A DNA stretch of 64,000 bases from Flagellimonas chongwuensis (GTDB taxonomy: Bacteria > Bacteroidota > Bacteroidia > Flavobacteriales > Flavobacteriaceae): assembly GCF_013376415.1 (NCBI RefSeq), contig NZ_WYET01000009.1, forward strand, positions 1-64,000. The letters run 5' to 3'. Under the pieces are notes generated by a model. It worked only from the letters and a program-made list of their open reading frames with translations, was not told where the DNA came from and searched no databases. Both the position numbers and the translations under genes were made by a program. How positions within the stretch are numbered: the stretch's first letter is position 1; the number at the start of each line of letters is the position of its first letter. Below are positions 18,964-27,344 of this stretch, piece after piece.

Positions 18964-20247
18964 CTATGGCTTTTTATTTTTTTCGAACTTCTTGTAGATC
19001 CATTCAATCAAAAAACAAGTCCCGATGATAGAGATGGCCACGATTACTCCCATTCTGTTTGTTCCGAATTGTTGCTGTAGCAGAACGCCCATGGCAACGA
19101 TGCATAGTACAAACCCTATGATAGGAATTGTTTTTCTACTGCCCGTGGTTTTGGACAGCTTAAACCCAACGTAATTTACCATGGCAAAAACCAGAAGAAA
19201 ACCTACACTGCCCGCAGTTGAAATACTTTCCAGTTTCAAGGTGTTGGTCAATATAATGGTAAGAATGGCCGTAATAAGTAATCCTACGGGCTGATTCCAA
19301 AGTTTAAAGGTGAACTGATGGGGGAGTTCGTCATCCTCGGCTATTTCATAGCTTACCCTGCTTCCGCCATAAATAGAGGCGTTTATTGCCGAAAACGTAG
19401 AGATGAGTGCAGCTATGGTAATGATGGTGAAACCAGTTTGGCCGAGCATAGGTTTGGCTGCTTCGGCCAAAACATAATCCTCAGCCGTTTTTATTTTGTC
19501 GAAGGGTAGGGAGCCTACAGTGACCACCGCAATAATAATGTACAAAAGCACCACAAAAATGATGGAAATATAATATGCTCTTGGAATGTTCTTTTCTGGA
19601 TTTTTAATGTCGGGAGCCGAATTGGCAATGAGCTCAAAACCTTCATAAGCTACAAAAATTACCATCCCGCCTGTCAAAAGCTGTAAGGGAGCTTCCCAGT
19701 TTTGCGGGGATAATTGTTCCAAGTTCGGATTGCCCATCAAACCATACAATCCAACGCCGATAAAAGAAATCAGGATGACCAACTTTATGATTACGGCATA
19801 GGATTCTATCATCCCTACTACCTTAACACTGTAATAATTTATTATTGACGCCAAAACAATGATGCCCGTTGCATATATATGAAAATCCAACTCTGTTCCA
19901 CTGATGGATAGAAGGTTTGGGGCATAGGAACCAAAGGCGGATGCATATAGGGATAACATAATGATGTAACTTACCCAAAGCAAGTTGTTGATGCCTCCGC
20001 TAAATATGGTTTCTCCAAAACCTTGGTTAATAAATTTGACGGTACCTCCCCAATCTGGATAGGATTTGGATAGTTTTACATAACTATATGAGGTAATCAG
20101 GGCTAAGATGCCCGCAAACAGAAAGGCCAGTGGGGTTCCTCCTTTGGAGAGGGTCACAGCCAAACCCAAAACCGCAAAAATCCCGCCACCGACCATACCG
20201 CCGATTCCTATGGAGATTGCTTCGGTAAGTTTGATTTTTTGGCTCAT
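18964..20247 (-). CDS. APC family amino acid permease
   Basis: A 427-residue transporter with about twelve hydrophobic helices. The helix 1 hallmark is intact (AISIGIGGMVGGGIFAVLG), and helix 6 has GGMVIFVAYEGFELIANSAPDIKNP, both typical of the amino acid-polyamine-organocation superfamily. The substrate cannot be assigned. The likely order of transcription is DUF2797 gene, permease, DUF6090 gene, with gaps of 38 and 1 bp. Confidence 0.9.
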   Translation of the reverse strand: MSQKIKLTEAISIGIGGMVGGGIFAVLGLAVTLSKGGTPLAFLFAGILALITSYSYVKLSKSYPDWGGTVKFINQGFGETIFSGGINNLLWVSYIIMLSLYASAFGSYAPNLLSISGTELDFHIYATGIIVLASIINYYSVKVVGMIESYAVIIKLVILISFIGVGLYGLMGNPNLEQLSPQNWEAPLQLLTGGMVIFVAYEGFELIANSAPDIKNPEKNIPRAYYISIIFVVLLYIIIAVVTVGSLPFDKIKTAEDYVLAEAAKPMLGQTGFTIITIAALISTFSAINASIYGGSRVSYEIAEDDELPHQFTFKLWNQPVGLLITAILTIILTNTLKLESISTAGSVGFLLVFAMVNYVGFKLSKTTGSRKTIPIIGFVLCIVAMGVLLQQQFGTNRMGVIVAISIIGTCFLIEWIYKKFEKNKKP

Positions 20248-20285
20248 AACGTATGGTTTCGGTACTGGGATTTTAGGGATTAAAA

Positions 20286-21080
20286 TCAGCTAAAATTGAT
20301 GCCTACATAATATCCTTCGCTACCGCGTACATTGAATACGGTATTGTCTTCAAAAATAAGATACTGTCCTTTTATGCCCTTGAGAGTTCCTTTATAGCTT
20401 GGAGTTTTGTCAAGATTCAGGCTTTTTACCTTTTCTGGATATTTTAACACGGGAAACTCAAGGTTGGTTTCTTCTCGGTCATCCAAAAAATAATCCAAGG
20501 CTTCCTCGGGAATGCTTGCTTTTAATTTGTTGCGCCACTCCACCAAGTCTACGTCCTCAATATCGTTCTGGAGCATTTTCCGCCAACTGGTTTTGTCGCT
20601 AACATGATCTTTTAGGGCCACTTCGGTAATTCCTGCCAAATAGCGATTGGGTACCTCCACAATCTCTATGGCCTCATGTGCACCTTGATCTATCCAACGA
20701 GTGGGGACTTGTGATTTTCTGGTAACACCAACTTTAATACTGCTCGAGTTGGCCAAGTACACAATATGGGGCTGCAACTGCATCTTTTTCTCATATTCAA
20801 GGTCTCGGTCCTCTTTGTCCAGATGTGCCGTGCTCAATTCGGGCTTCATGATCCAATCTCCGGCACGGGGCGTTTCATAAAAGCAGGTTTTACAAAAACC
20901 CTGTCGGTAGATAGGTCTGTCCTCGCCACAGTTCAAGCATTGAAATTTGATAAAATCAATCTGAAGTTCCCTGTTCAGCCCCTGGTTCATATTGATAAAA
21001 TCGTTCTCGAAAACCAAAAAATATTGGATTGGGCTCCCTATTTCTGTTCGCATCTTTCTTAGGACTCCTTCGTATAACAT
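20286..21080 (-). CDS. DUF2797 domain-containing protein
   Basis: A 264-residue protein of unknown function. A zinc-ribbon-like site is formed by C-x-x-C (FQCLNCGE) and C-x-x-C (GFCKTCFYE) around residues 48-67. A conserved block follows with HIVYLANSSSIKVGVTRKSQVPTRWIDQGA, which resembles a GIY-YIG-like core without being a certain nuclease. The protein matches the DUF2797 family in length and order of motifs. It is the first gene of the run into the APC permease. Confidence 0.85.
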   Translation of the reverse strand: MLYEGVLRKMRTEIGSPIQYFLVFENDFINMNQGLNRELQIDFIKFQCLNCGEDRPIYRQGFCKTCFYETPRAGDWIMKPELSTAHLDKEDRDLEYEKKMQLQPHIVYLANSSSIKVGVTRKSQVPTRWIDQGAHEAIEIVEVPNRYLAGITEVALKDHVSDKTSWRKMLQNDIEDVDLVEWRNKLKASIPEEALDYFLDDREETNLEFPVLKYPEKVKSLNLDKTPSYKGTLKGIKGQYLIFEDNTVFNVRGSEGYYVGINFS

Positions 21081-21178
21081 AATGAAATGAATGTGTTTGT
21101 CTTATTTGAAAATGAGTGTTAGAAAAGCTATTTTAGCAGTTGTACTAACCTTAACTTTATTGGTTAAATATACCTAAA

Positions 21179-22693
21179 ATGCCAATACCTTTATTCAATT
21201 CCATTGCTTCTTGGTTATTAAGAAAGCGCTACCACCAAATAGAGCTTTTTTTAAAGTATCCTTTGGATGTTCAGGATGAGGTATTGCGACAACTTCTGGA
21301 TTTTTCACAGGATACCATGATTGGTAAACAATATGGGTTCAAAGACCTTCCCAAATATGAGGAGTTCAGGAACAGGGTGCCGATTGTAGCTTATGAGGAT
21401 ATTGCCCCACTGATAGAGCGTACGCGTAGGGGGGAACAGAACCTATTTTGGCCAACATCCATAAAATGGTTTGCCAAGAGTAGTGGAACAACCAATGCTA
21501 AAAGTAAGTTTATCCCAGTAAGTACAGAGGCTTTGGAAGATTGCCATTATAAATCGAGCAAGGATTTATTATGCCTCTACTTGAACAACAACGAAAACTC
21601 TCAGTTGTTTACAGGGAAAAGTTTGAGGTTGGGCGGTAGCAAGGAACTTTATGAGGATAATGGGACTTTTTTTGGAGATCTATCTGCAATATTGATTGAT
21701 AATATGCCCCTTTGGGCCGAATACAGCAGTACACCTAGCAACAAGGTGTCGTTAATGACGGAATGGGAATCCAAACTGGAGGCAATCATAGAGGAAAGTA
21801 TACGCGAGAATGTGACCAGTTTGGCAGGTGTTCCTTCTTGGATGTTGGTGCTGCTCAATCAGGTTTTGGAGAAAACCGGGAAAACGCATTTATTCGAGGT
21901 TTGGGAAAACTTGGAAGTTTATTTTCATGGGGGAGTAAGTTTCACACCCTATAAGAATCAATATAAAAAACTGTTGCCCCGGAAAAAGTTCAACTTTTAT
22001 GAAACCTATAATGCCTCGGAAGGTTTCTTCGGAATCCAAGATCAAAATAATTCTGATGAGCTGTTGTTGATGTTGGACTATGGCATCTTCTATGAATTTA
22101 TTCCGATGGGTGTCAATGGGGAAGGCGAGCAGGCCATTCCGCTGTGGGATGTCCAATTGGGAGTCAACTATGCCATGGTGATAACCACCAATGCCGGGTT
22201 GTGGCGCTATAAAATTGGAGATACCATCCGGTTTACCTCCAAAAATCCGTATCGAATCAAAATCACGGGTCGTACCAAGCACCATATCAATGTTTTTGGA
22301 GAGGAACTTATCATAGAAAATGCGGAAGAGGCCTTAAAACAGGTTTGCCTAAAGACCGAAGCGGAAATTATGGACTATACGGCAGCACCTATTTTTATGA
22401 CGGATAAGGAAAAAGGTGCGCACGAATGGATCATTGAGTTTAGAAGGCCGCCCGCAGATATTGCCTATTTTACAGAAATGCTGGACAATGCGCTAAAAGC
22501 ACTTAACTCCGATTACGAAGCCAAACGCTATAACAACATTACTTTAAAGATGCCCAAAGTGCACGTAGCGCGGGAAAACTTGTTCCATAATTGGCTCAAA
22601 TCCCAGAATAAATTGGGCGGACAGCATAAGATTCCCAGGCTCTCCAATGAGCGTGGCTGCATCGAAGAATTACTCGTCATGAATGCCCAATAA
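21179..22693 (+). CDS. GH3 family acyl-adenylate/amide-forming enzyme
   Basis: A 504-residue member of the bacterial GH3 family, related to plant enzymes that join acyl acids (such as auxin or jasmonate) to amino acids through acyl-adenylates. Visible blocks are the ATP-binding motif FAKSSGTTNAKSKFIPVS (about 100-117), FNFYETYNASEGFFGIQ (about 270-285) and the hinge region YRIKITGRTKHHINVFGEEL. The bacterial substrate is unknown. A membrane association is possible but not visible. Single gene; a palindromic operator-like site follows it. Confidence 0.88.
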   Translation: MPIPLFNSIASWLLRKRYHQIELFLKYPLDVQDEVLRQLLDFSQDTMIGKQYGFKDLPKYEEFRNRVPIVAYEDIAPLIERTRRGEQNLFWPTSIKWFAKSSGTTNAKSKFIPVSTEALEDCHYKSSKDLLCLYLNNNENSQLFTGKSLRLGGSKELYEDNGTFFGDLSAILIDNMPLWAEYSSTPSNKVSLMTEWESKLEAIIEESIRENVTSLAGVPSWMLVLLNQVLEKTGKTHLFEVWENLEVYFHGGVSFTPYKNQYKKLLPRKKFNFYETYNASEGFFGIQDQNNSDELLLMLDYGIFYEFIPMGVNGEGEQAIPLWDVQLGVNYAMVITTNAGLWRYKIGDTIRFTSKNPYRIKITGRTKHHINVFGEELIIENAEEALKQVCLKTEAEIMDYTAAPIFMTDKEKGAHEWIIEFRRPPADIAYFTEMLDNALKALNSDYEAKRYNNITLKMPKVHVARENLFHNWLKSQNKLGGQHKIPRLSNERGCIEELLVMNAQ

Positions 22694-22721
22694 TCTGTAA
22701 TTGCTTTAAAATGTAACTTTA

Positions 22722-22754
22722 TTTGCGGTTTACGAAAACGTTTTCGTAGATTTG
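22722..22754 (+). promoter_or_regulatory. Bacteroidota-type promoter carrying an 18-bp palindrome
   Basis: TTTG at 22722-22725 and TAGATTTG at 22747-22754 fit the Bacteroidota -33/-7 consensus with a 21-bp spacer. Within it, 22731-22748 is a perfect palindrome TACGAAAACGTTTTCGTA with the central CG typical of LacI-family operators. Its last two bases are the first two of the -7 box, so a bound repressor would block polymerase. The next gene starts about 110 bp downstream at 22865. Confidence 0.6.
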
Positions 22755-22864
22755 CCCCGTTCGTCGTGGAAAGGTTTCTTTTGAACAAATAAAAGAGGAT
22801 TTGCGACGTTTATTAATGAAATTCCCCTCATCAAATCTTTTATCAAACACAAAACCATTAAATC

Positions 22865-23410
22865 ATGGCAGAAAAACTTGTTGTAATCTCAGATAAATGG
22901 GGTGCAAAAAAAGGCCTTTGGATAGCATCATATTTTGGCTATTTACAACAATACTACGATATTGTTTTCCACGATTGTCAGCAATTGGGCAATGTGGATG
23001 TCTCCATTTCTTCTGAAGAAAATATTGATAAAGCTTTTTTTGAAGACAATGGAATTGAAAGGGCTGTTTCCAACTTGATCAGGAAAGAAAATGAACCAGC
23101 CCATTATTTAGCCTTTGGTGTAGGGGCAACAGTGGTTTATAAAGCATCATTGAAAGGCTTACCGGCAAAAACAATTACTGCGATTTCCGCAATTGGTCTT
23201 GAATCGGAAGAGCAAACACCACTTACTACTAACGTACAGCTAATTTTCGGTGAGTGCGATAAAAGGAAACCCGGTCTTAAGTGGGCCAAAAGTGCGGCAG
23301 CCAACCTTAGGATTGTGCCCAATTTTGGACATACACTCTATTCTGACGAGAAAATCATCTCCGAAGTAAGTTTGGAACTATTGGAAAATGTCACAAAAAA
23401 AGCAGTCTAA
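22865..23410 (+). CDS. Small alpha/beta-hydrolase-like protein lacking the nucleophile
   Basis: A 181-residue protein with the layout of a short alpha/beta hydrolase. The nucleophile elbow position reads AFGVGATV (residues 83-90), where a Ser would be expected at Gly87. A late histidine is kept in [11 protein letters not shown]. If the fold reading is right, it is probably non-catalytic or uses another residue. I do not recognise a named family. It sits alone behind the palindrome-bearing promoter at 22722 and converges on clpX, overlapping its end by 4 bp. Confidence 0.6.
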   Translation: MAEKLVVISDKWGAKKGLWIASYFGYLQQYYDIVFHDCQQLGNVDVSISSEENIDKAFFEDNGIERAVSNLIRKENEPAHYLAFGVGATVVYKASLKGLPAKTITAISAIGLESEEQTPLTTNVQLIFGECDKRKPGLKWAKSAAANLRIVPNFGHTLYSDEKIISEVSLELLENVTKKAV

Positions 23411-23422
23411 GAGACTGCTTTT
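23398..23422. terminator. Bidirectional terminator shared with clpX
   Basis: AAAAGCAGTCT / AGACTGCTTTT, an 11-bp perfect stem with a 3-base loop, overlaps the stop codons of both convergent genes and has T tracts on both strands. Confidence 0.85.
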
Positions 23423-24642
23423 AATTTTTTCACGGTTTCGTAAGAGAGTTTTTTCTCTGCATAACCCTTAGTGACCTTGAATTCCGTTTCATCGCTGCTG
23501 GGCAATGTGAACATCGCGTCGGTAAAGACAGCTTCGCACAGGGAGCGCAATCCTCTCGCCCCGAGTTTGTACTCTACGGCCTTCTCAACAATATAGTCCA
23601 ATGCTTGCTCTGTGATGGTGAATTCTATATCATCCATGGCAAACAGTTTTTCGTACTGCTTGATGATGGCGTTCTTGGGTTCTGTTAAAATGGCACGTAA
23701 GGTCTTTGCATCCAAAGGATTCATGTGTGTAAGCACGGGGAGTCTTCCAATTATTTCTGGAATTAGCCCGAACTCCTTTAAATCTTTGGGGATGATATAT
23801 TGTAGGATATTTTCTTGGTCCAAATTTTCTTCCGCCTTGGAAGCGCTATAACCTACCGCTTGCATGTTCAAGCGTTTGGTGATAATACGTTCTATACCAT
23901 CGAAAGCACCACCTGCAACGAACAGAATGTTTTCCGTGTTGACCTCGATAAATTTTTGGTCGGGGTGTTTTCTGCCCCCTTTGGGTGGAACGTTTACGGT
24001 GGTCCCTTCCAAAAGTTTCAACAGCCCTTGCTGAACACCTTCACCGGATACATCCCGAGTAATGGAAGGGTTGTCGCTCTTTCGGGCGATTTTGTCAATT
24101 TCATCAATAAATACAATGCCGCGCTCCGCCTTTTCCAAGTTATAATCGGCGGCTTGCAACAAACGGGTCAAAATACTCTCCACATCCTCGCCTACGTAGC
24201 CAGCTTCGGTTAACACTGTGGCATCTACAATGGCCAAAGGCACGTTCAGCATTTTGGCAATGGTCTTGGCGATAAGGGTTTTTCCCGTACCGGTTTGACC
24301 TACCATTACGATGTTACTTTTTTGGATTTCGATTTCCTCATCCTTGCCCTTGGGCTGCAACAATCTTTTATAATGATTGTATACTGCTACGGACATTACT
24401 TTTTTGGTTCTTTCTTGTCCAATCACAAAAGTGTCCAAGAACTCATGGATCTCCATAGGTTTTTTTAGGACCAGTTCGGAGGAGAGGTCTTGATTTTTGG
24501 TCTGTTTGGACTCTTCGGCTACAATGCTGTGGGCCTGTTCTATGCATCTATCGCAAATATGCGCATCCAAACCGGCTATCAATAGATTCGTTTCCGGTTT
24601 TTTTCTACCACAAAAAGAACATTCCAAATTTTCCTTTGCCAT
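23407..24642 (-). CDS. clpX: ATP-dependent Clp protease ATP-binding subunit ClpX
   Basis: A 411-residue AAA+ unfoldase that feeds substrates to ClpP. The N-terminal zinc-binding domain has Cys8, Cys11, Cys30 and Cys33. Walker A is GQTGTGKT and Walker [11 protein letters not shown]. The [19 protein letters not shown] and [11 protein letters not shown] regions are typical. The pore loop reads AGYVGEDV, and the IGRLPV tripeptide region that contacts ClpP is present ([13 protein letters not shown]). It follows clpP on the same strand after 86 bp, and tig lies upstream of that. Confidence 0.98.
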   Translation of the reverse strand: MAKENLECSFCGRKKPETNLLIAGLDAHICDRCIEQAHSIVAEESKQTKNQDLSSELVLKKPMEIHEFLDTFVIGQERTKKVMSVAVYNHYKRLLQPKGKDEEIEIQKSNIVMVGQTGTGKTLIAKTIAKMLNVPLAIVDATVLTEAGYVGEDVESILTRLLQAADYNLEKAERGIVFIDEIDKIARKSDNPSITRDVSGEGVQQGLLKLLEGTTVNVPPKGGRKHPDQKFIEVNTENILFVAGGAFDGIERIITKRLNMQAVGYSASKAEENLDQENILQYIIPKDLKEFGLIPEIIGRLPVLTHMNPLDAKTLRAILTEPKNAIIKQYEKLFAMDDIEFTITEQALDYIVEKAVEYKLGARGLRSLCEAVFTDAMFTLPSSDETEFKVTKGYAEKKLSYETVKKLKAVS

Positions 24643-24728
24643 ATAAATTCAATCTTCAACCGACAATAACGTAAAAAAAATGAAATTGTTCTACGTTAAG
24701 TGGTTGTTTTTTAGTCAATTGGTTTGAA

Positions 24729-25409
24729 TTAAGATTTTTCTCTGACCAATATTTCATCAATCATACCATACTCTTTGGCTTCTGGCGCCTTCATCCAGTA
24801 GTCGCGGTCGCTGTCTTCGTATACTTTGTCGAAGGTTTGACCGGAATGCTTGGAAATAATCTCATATAGCTCATTTTTGATCTTGAGCACTTCTTGCGCT
24901 GCAATTTCAATATCGCTGGCCTGGCCCTGGGCTCCCGAAAGGGGCTGATGAATCATTACCCTTGAATGTGGAAGTCCGCTTCTTTTGCCCTTTTCACCAG
25001 CGCAGAGAAGCACCGCGGCCATTGAAGCTGCTATTCCTGTACAAATAGTGGCCACGTCTGGTTTTATGAATTGCATGGTGTCGTAAATGCCCAAACCTGC
25101 ATAAACGCTTCCGCCTGGGGAGTTGATGTAGATTTGGATGTCTTTGGAGGCATCGGCACTTTCCAAGAACAGTAGTTGCGCTTGTATAATATTGGCCACT
25201 TGATCATTGATTCCCGTTCCCATAAAAATGATCCTGTCCATCATCAATCGGGAGAAGACATCCATGGCAACAGCATTCAATTGCCTCTCCTCAATAATGT
25301 TCGGGGTCATGTTCATTGGGTACATGGTACTCATGAGCTTATCATAGTACATACTGTTTATACCATGATGTTGGGTAGCATATTTTTTGAATTCTTTTCC
25401 GTAATCCAT
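24729..25409 (-). CDS. clpP: ATP-dependent Clp protease proteolytic subunit ClpP
   Basis: A 226-residue serine protease subunit. The catalytic Ser129 is in TGIAASMAAVLL, and His154 in SRVMIHQPLSGAQG. The third residue, Asp, is near DRDYWMKAPEA. The N-terminal part is somewhat longer than in E. coli (MDYGKEFKKYATQHHGIN...). It forms the tetradecameric chamber used by ClpX. It lies between tig and clpX; a terminator-like hairpin separates it from tig, so it may also have its own promoter. Confidence 0.98.
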   Translation of the reverse strand: MDYGKEFKKYATQHHGINSMYYDKLMSTMYPMNMTPNIIEERQLNAVAMDVFSRLMMDRIIFMGTGINDQVANIIQAQLLFLESADASKDIQIYINSPGGSVYAGLGIYDTMQFIKPDVATICTGIAASMAAVLLCAGEKGKRSGLPHSRVMIHQPLSGAQGQASDIEIAAQEVLKIKNELYEIISKHSGQTFDKVYEDSDRDYWMKAPEAKEYGMIDEILVREKS

Positions 25410-25431
25410 AGGATTTTAGTCGATTTATCTT

Positions 25432-25467
25432 AAAAAAAAGGTGCCGAAAAATTAGCTTTCCGGCACC
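25432..25467 (-). terminator. Terminator-like hairpin between tig and clpP
   Basis: On the minus strand GGTGCCGG pairs with TCGGCACC (14-base loop) and is followed by eight T. It lies just after the tig stop, so it would end or attenuate transcription before clpP. Confidence 0.75.
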
Positions 25468-25499
25468 GTAAAGATACTTAATTTTCTTTTAGCGAAGCC

Positions 25500-26822
25500 T
25501 TAGCTATATGCTTCCTTGATGAAGTCGTCATAGGAGACTTCCTTCACTTTAAGGTTAGCCTTTTCTTTGTAAAGGTCCAAAAGTTTTTGGCTCATCAATT
25601 GTTCGGACAATCTTTTTACTTCGTCCTGATTGCTCATTACCCTAGCTGCAACACTTTCCAACTCTTCTTCTTTTGGGTCCATGTGGCCGTACTGTGCCAT
25701 TTGTGACTTGATGAATCCTTTGGCGAATTCCTTCAATTCATCAAACTGGACCTGAAGTTCATTTTCTTGGATAATCTTACCCTCGATCAATTGATAACGA
25801 AGACCTTGCTCGGATTTTTCAAATTCTTCTTTGGCTTCATCCGCGGTCAAAGGATTTTCTCCACTGATTTGAATCCACTTCTTCAAAAATTCTGCAGGAA
25901 GTTCGAATTTGGTCTCCTCGATCAATTTTTCAGTGATGTCGTTCAACAGTTTTTGGTCGGACTGCTGCTCGAACTGCTTTTCTGAATCTTCCTTGATTTT
26001 ATCCTTTAGTTCTTTTTCAGAAGTAACCTTTCCTTCACCGAACAATTTATCAAAAAGCTCTTGGTCCAAAGCGGCAGGTTCTCTTTCGTTGATTTCTTCA
26101 ATGGTAAAAGTTACATCGACCTTTAGGTCTTCTGCCTTGTCACGGGCAATGCCCAAGGCGCTTGATAGCAAATAGTCTTCTTTAAAAAGACCTTTGGTAT
26201 TCAGGGTAACTTTGTCGCCCACTTTTTTTCCAGCAAGTGCATCAATTGCTTTTTTGCTTTTGATCTTGTCCATTTCAAGAGTGGTCTTGTGGTCGATTTC
26301 TTGCTCTTCGTTGGCGAAGAAGCCAGTAATCTCGTCTTTCTTTCCCACTTCGGTCTTGGAAATCAATTTTCCGTATTGCTTTTGAATACGTTCCACTTGC
26401 TCCTCGATCATTTTTTTATCGGCAACAATTTTATATTGGGTCACCGCTTTTTTGGTCTTCAAGTTTACATCGAAGCTTGGTGCCAATCCCAATTCAAATT
26501 CAAAATCAAGATTGTCTTTGTCCCAATCAAAGTTGTCCTGCTGCTTTGGGAGTGGATTTCCCAAAACATCCAATTTTTCTTCGGTAAGGTATTTGTTTAG
26601 ATTGTCCTGAAGCAATTTGTTCACTTCGTCCACCAAAACAGCCTTGCCATACTGCTTTTTGATAAGCCCCATGGGAACTTGTCCTTTTCTGAAACCAGGA
26701 ATGTTGGCCTGTTTTCTATAATCTTTAAGGATTTTTTCTACTTTATCCTGATAGTCTTCTTTGCTTATGGCAACCTTTACTACTGCATTAAGATCGTCAA
26801 TCTGCTCTTTGGTTATATTCAT
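25500..26822 (-). CDS. tig: Trigger factor
   Basis: A 440-residue ribosome-bound chaperone. The ribosome-binding motif appears as IPGFRKGQVPMGLIKKQYG (about 41-59), matching the GFRxGxxP signature. The middle PPIase domain (about 150-250) is weakly conserved, as is common in Bacteroidota, with KDEITGFFANEEQE and VGDKVTLNTKGLF. A long helical C-terminal arm domain completes the family architecture. First gene of the tig-clpP-clpX cluster. Confidence 0.93.
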   Translation of the reverse strand: MNITKEQIDDLNAVVKVAISKEDYQDKVEKILKDYRKQANIPGFRKGQVPMGLIKKQYGKAVLVDEVNKLLQDNLNKYLTEEKLDVLGNPLPKQQDNFDWDKDNLDFEFELGLAPSFDVNLKTKKAVTQYKIVADKKMIEEQVERIQKQYGKLISKTEVGKKDEITGFFANEEQEIDHKTTLEMDKIKSKKAIDALAGKKVGDKVTLNTKGLFKEDYLLSSALGIARDKAEDLKVDVTFTIEEINEREPAALDQELFDKLFGEGKVTSEKELKDKIKEDSEKQFEQQSDQKLLNDITEKLIEETKFELPAEFLKKWIQISGENPLTADEAKEEFEKSEQGLRYQLIEGKIIQENELQVQFDELKEFAKGFIKSQMAQYGHMDPKEEELESVAARVMSNQDEVKRLSEQLMSQKLLDLYKEKANLKVKEVSYDDFIKEAYS

Positions 26823-26921
26823 TTCCTACCTAATTTGCTTTCTAAAAATGGGATGCAAAAGTAACTCTTTTTTGATTTGCTGCCAAGTTTTTAAACCGTT
26901 GACTTTCAAACCATAGAATTT

Positions 26922-27266
26922 CTACTGGTCTTCTTTTAAAACGGAGTGCAAAATTGCCTGCAAAAAGGAGAGTAAAAGGCTAAATATGATGGCCCACCAA
27001 AAACTCTCGACTTGGAATCCATCTATCAGATTTGCGGTCAATAAAATAATTATAGCATTGATTACCAATAAGAAAAGTCCCAAGGTCAAAATGGTGATGG
27101 GCAAGGTAAGGATGACTAGAATCGGTTTTACCAAAAAGTTGAGTAAACTTAATACTACTGCCACGATAATTGCTGTGAACATGGAAGACACGCCTACGCC
27201 AGGTAGCACATAGCTCAATATCACTACGGCCAATGCGTTTAATAATAATCTTAAGATAAGTTTCAT
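26922..27266 (-). CDS. Small four-TM membrane protein (phage holin family, PF04020 type)
   Basis: A 114-residue, very hydrophobic protein with about four membrane segments. It matches the family named after a mycobacteriophage holin but common in bacterial chromosomes (LLLNALAVVILSYVLPGVGV, FTAIIVAVVLSLLNFLVKPILVILTLP). There are no lysis genes nearby, so a phage origin is not suggested. Role unknown. Single gene between tig and the SGNH lipoprotein gene. Confidence 0.85.
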   Translation of the reverse strand: MKLILRLLLNALAVVILSYVLPGVGVSSMFTAIIVAVVLSLLNFLVKPILVILTLPITILTLGLFLLVINAIIILLTANLIDGFQVESFWWAIIFSLLLSFLQAILHSVLKEDQ

Positions 27267-27293
27267 AGGTTTGATAAATAGTTTGTTGCAAAT

Positions 27294-27322
27294 AAAAAAG
27301 GCACCGAAATTCGGTGCCTTTA
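27294..27322 (-). terminator. Terminator after the SGNH hydrolase gene
   Basis: On the minus strand AAAGGCACCGAA / TTCGGTGCCTTT forms a strong stem with almost no loop, followed by T-rich sequence. It lies 22 bp after the SGNH stop. Confidence 0.85.
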
Positions 27323-27344
27323 AGATAAGTAAAATAATGTTTGT

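Noticed and set aside
24667..24698. TAACGTA / TACGTTA inverted repeat upstream of clpX as an operator
   Set aside because: The arms are short and AT-rich in an AT-rich leader, with no second copy or promoter box to support it.
26922..27266. Prophage remnant suggested by the holin-family gene
   Set aside because: No lysis, structural or integrase genes nearby; the family is common in ordinary chromosomes.
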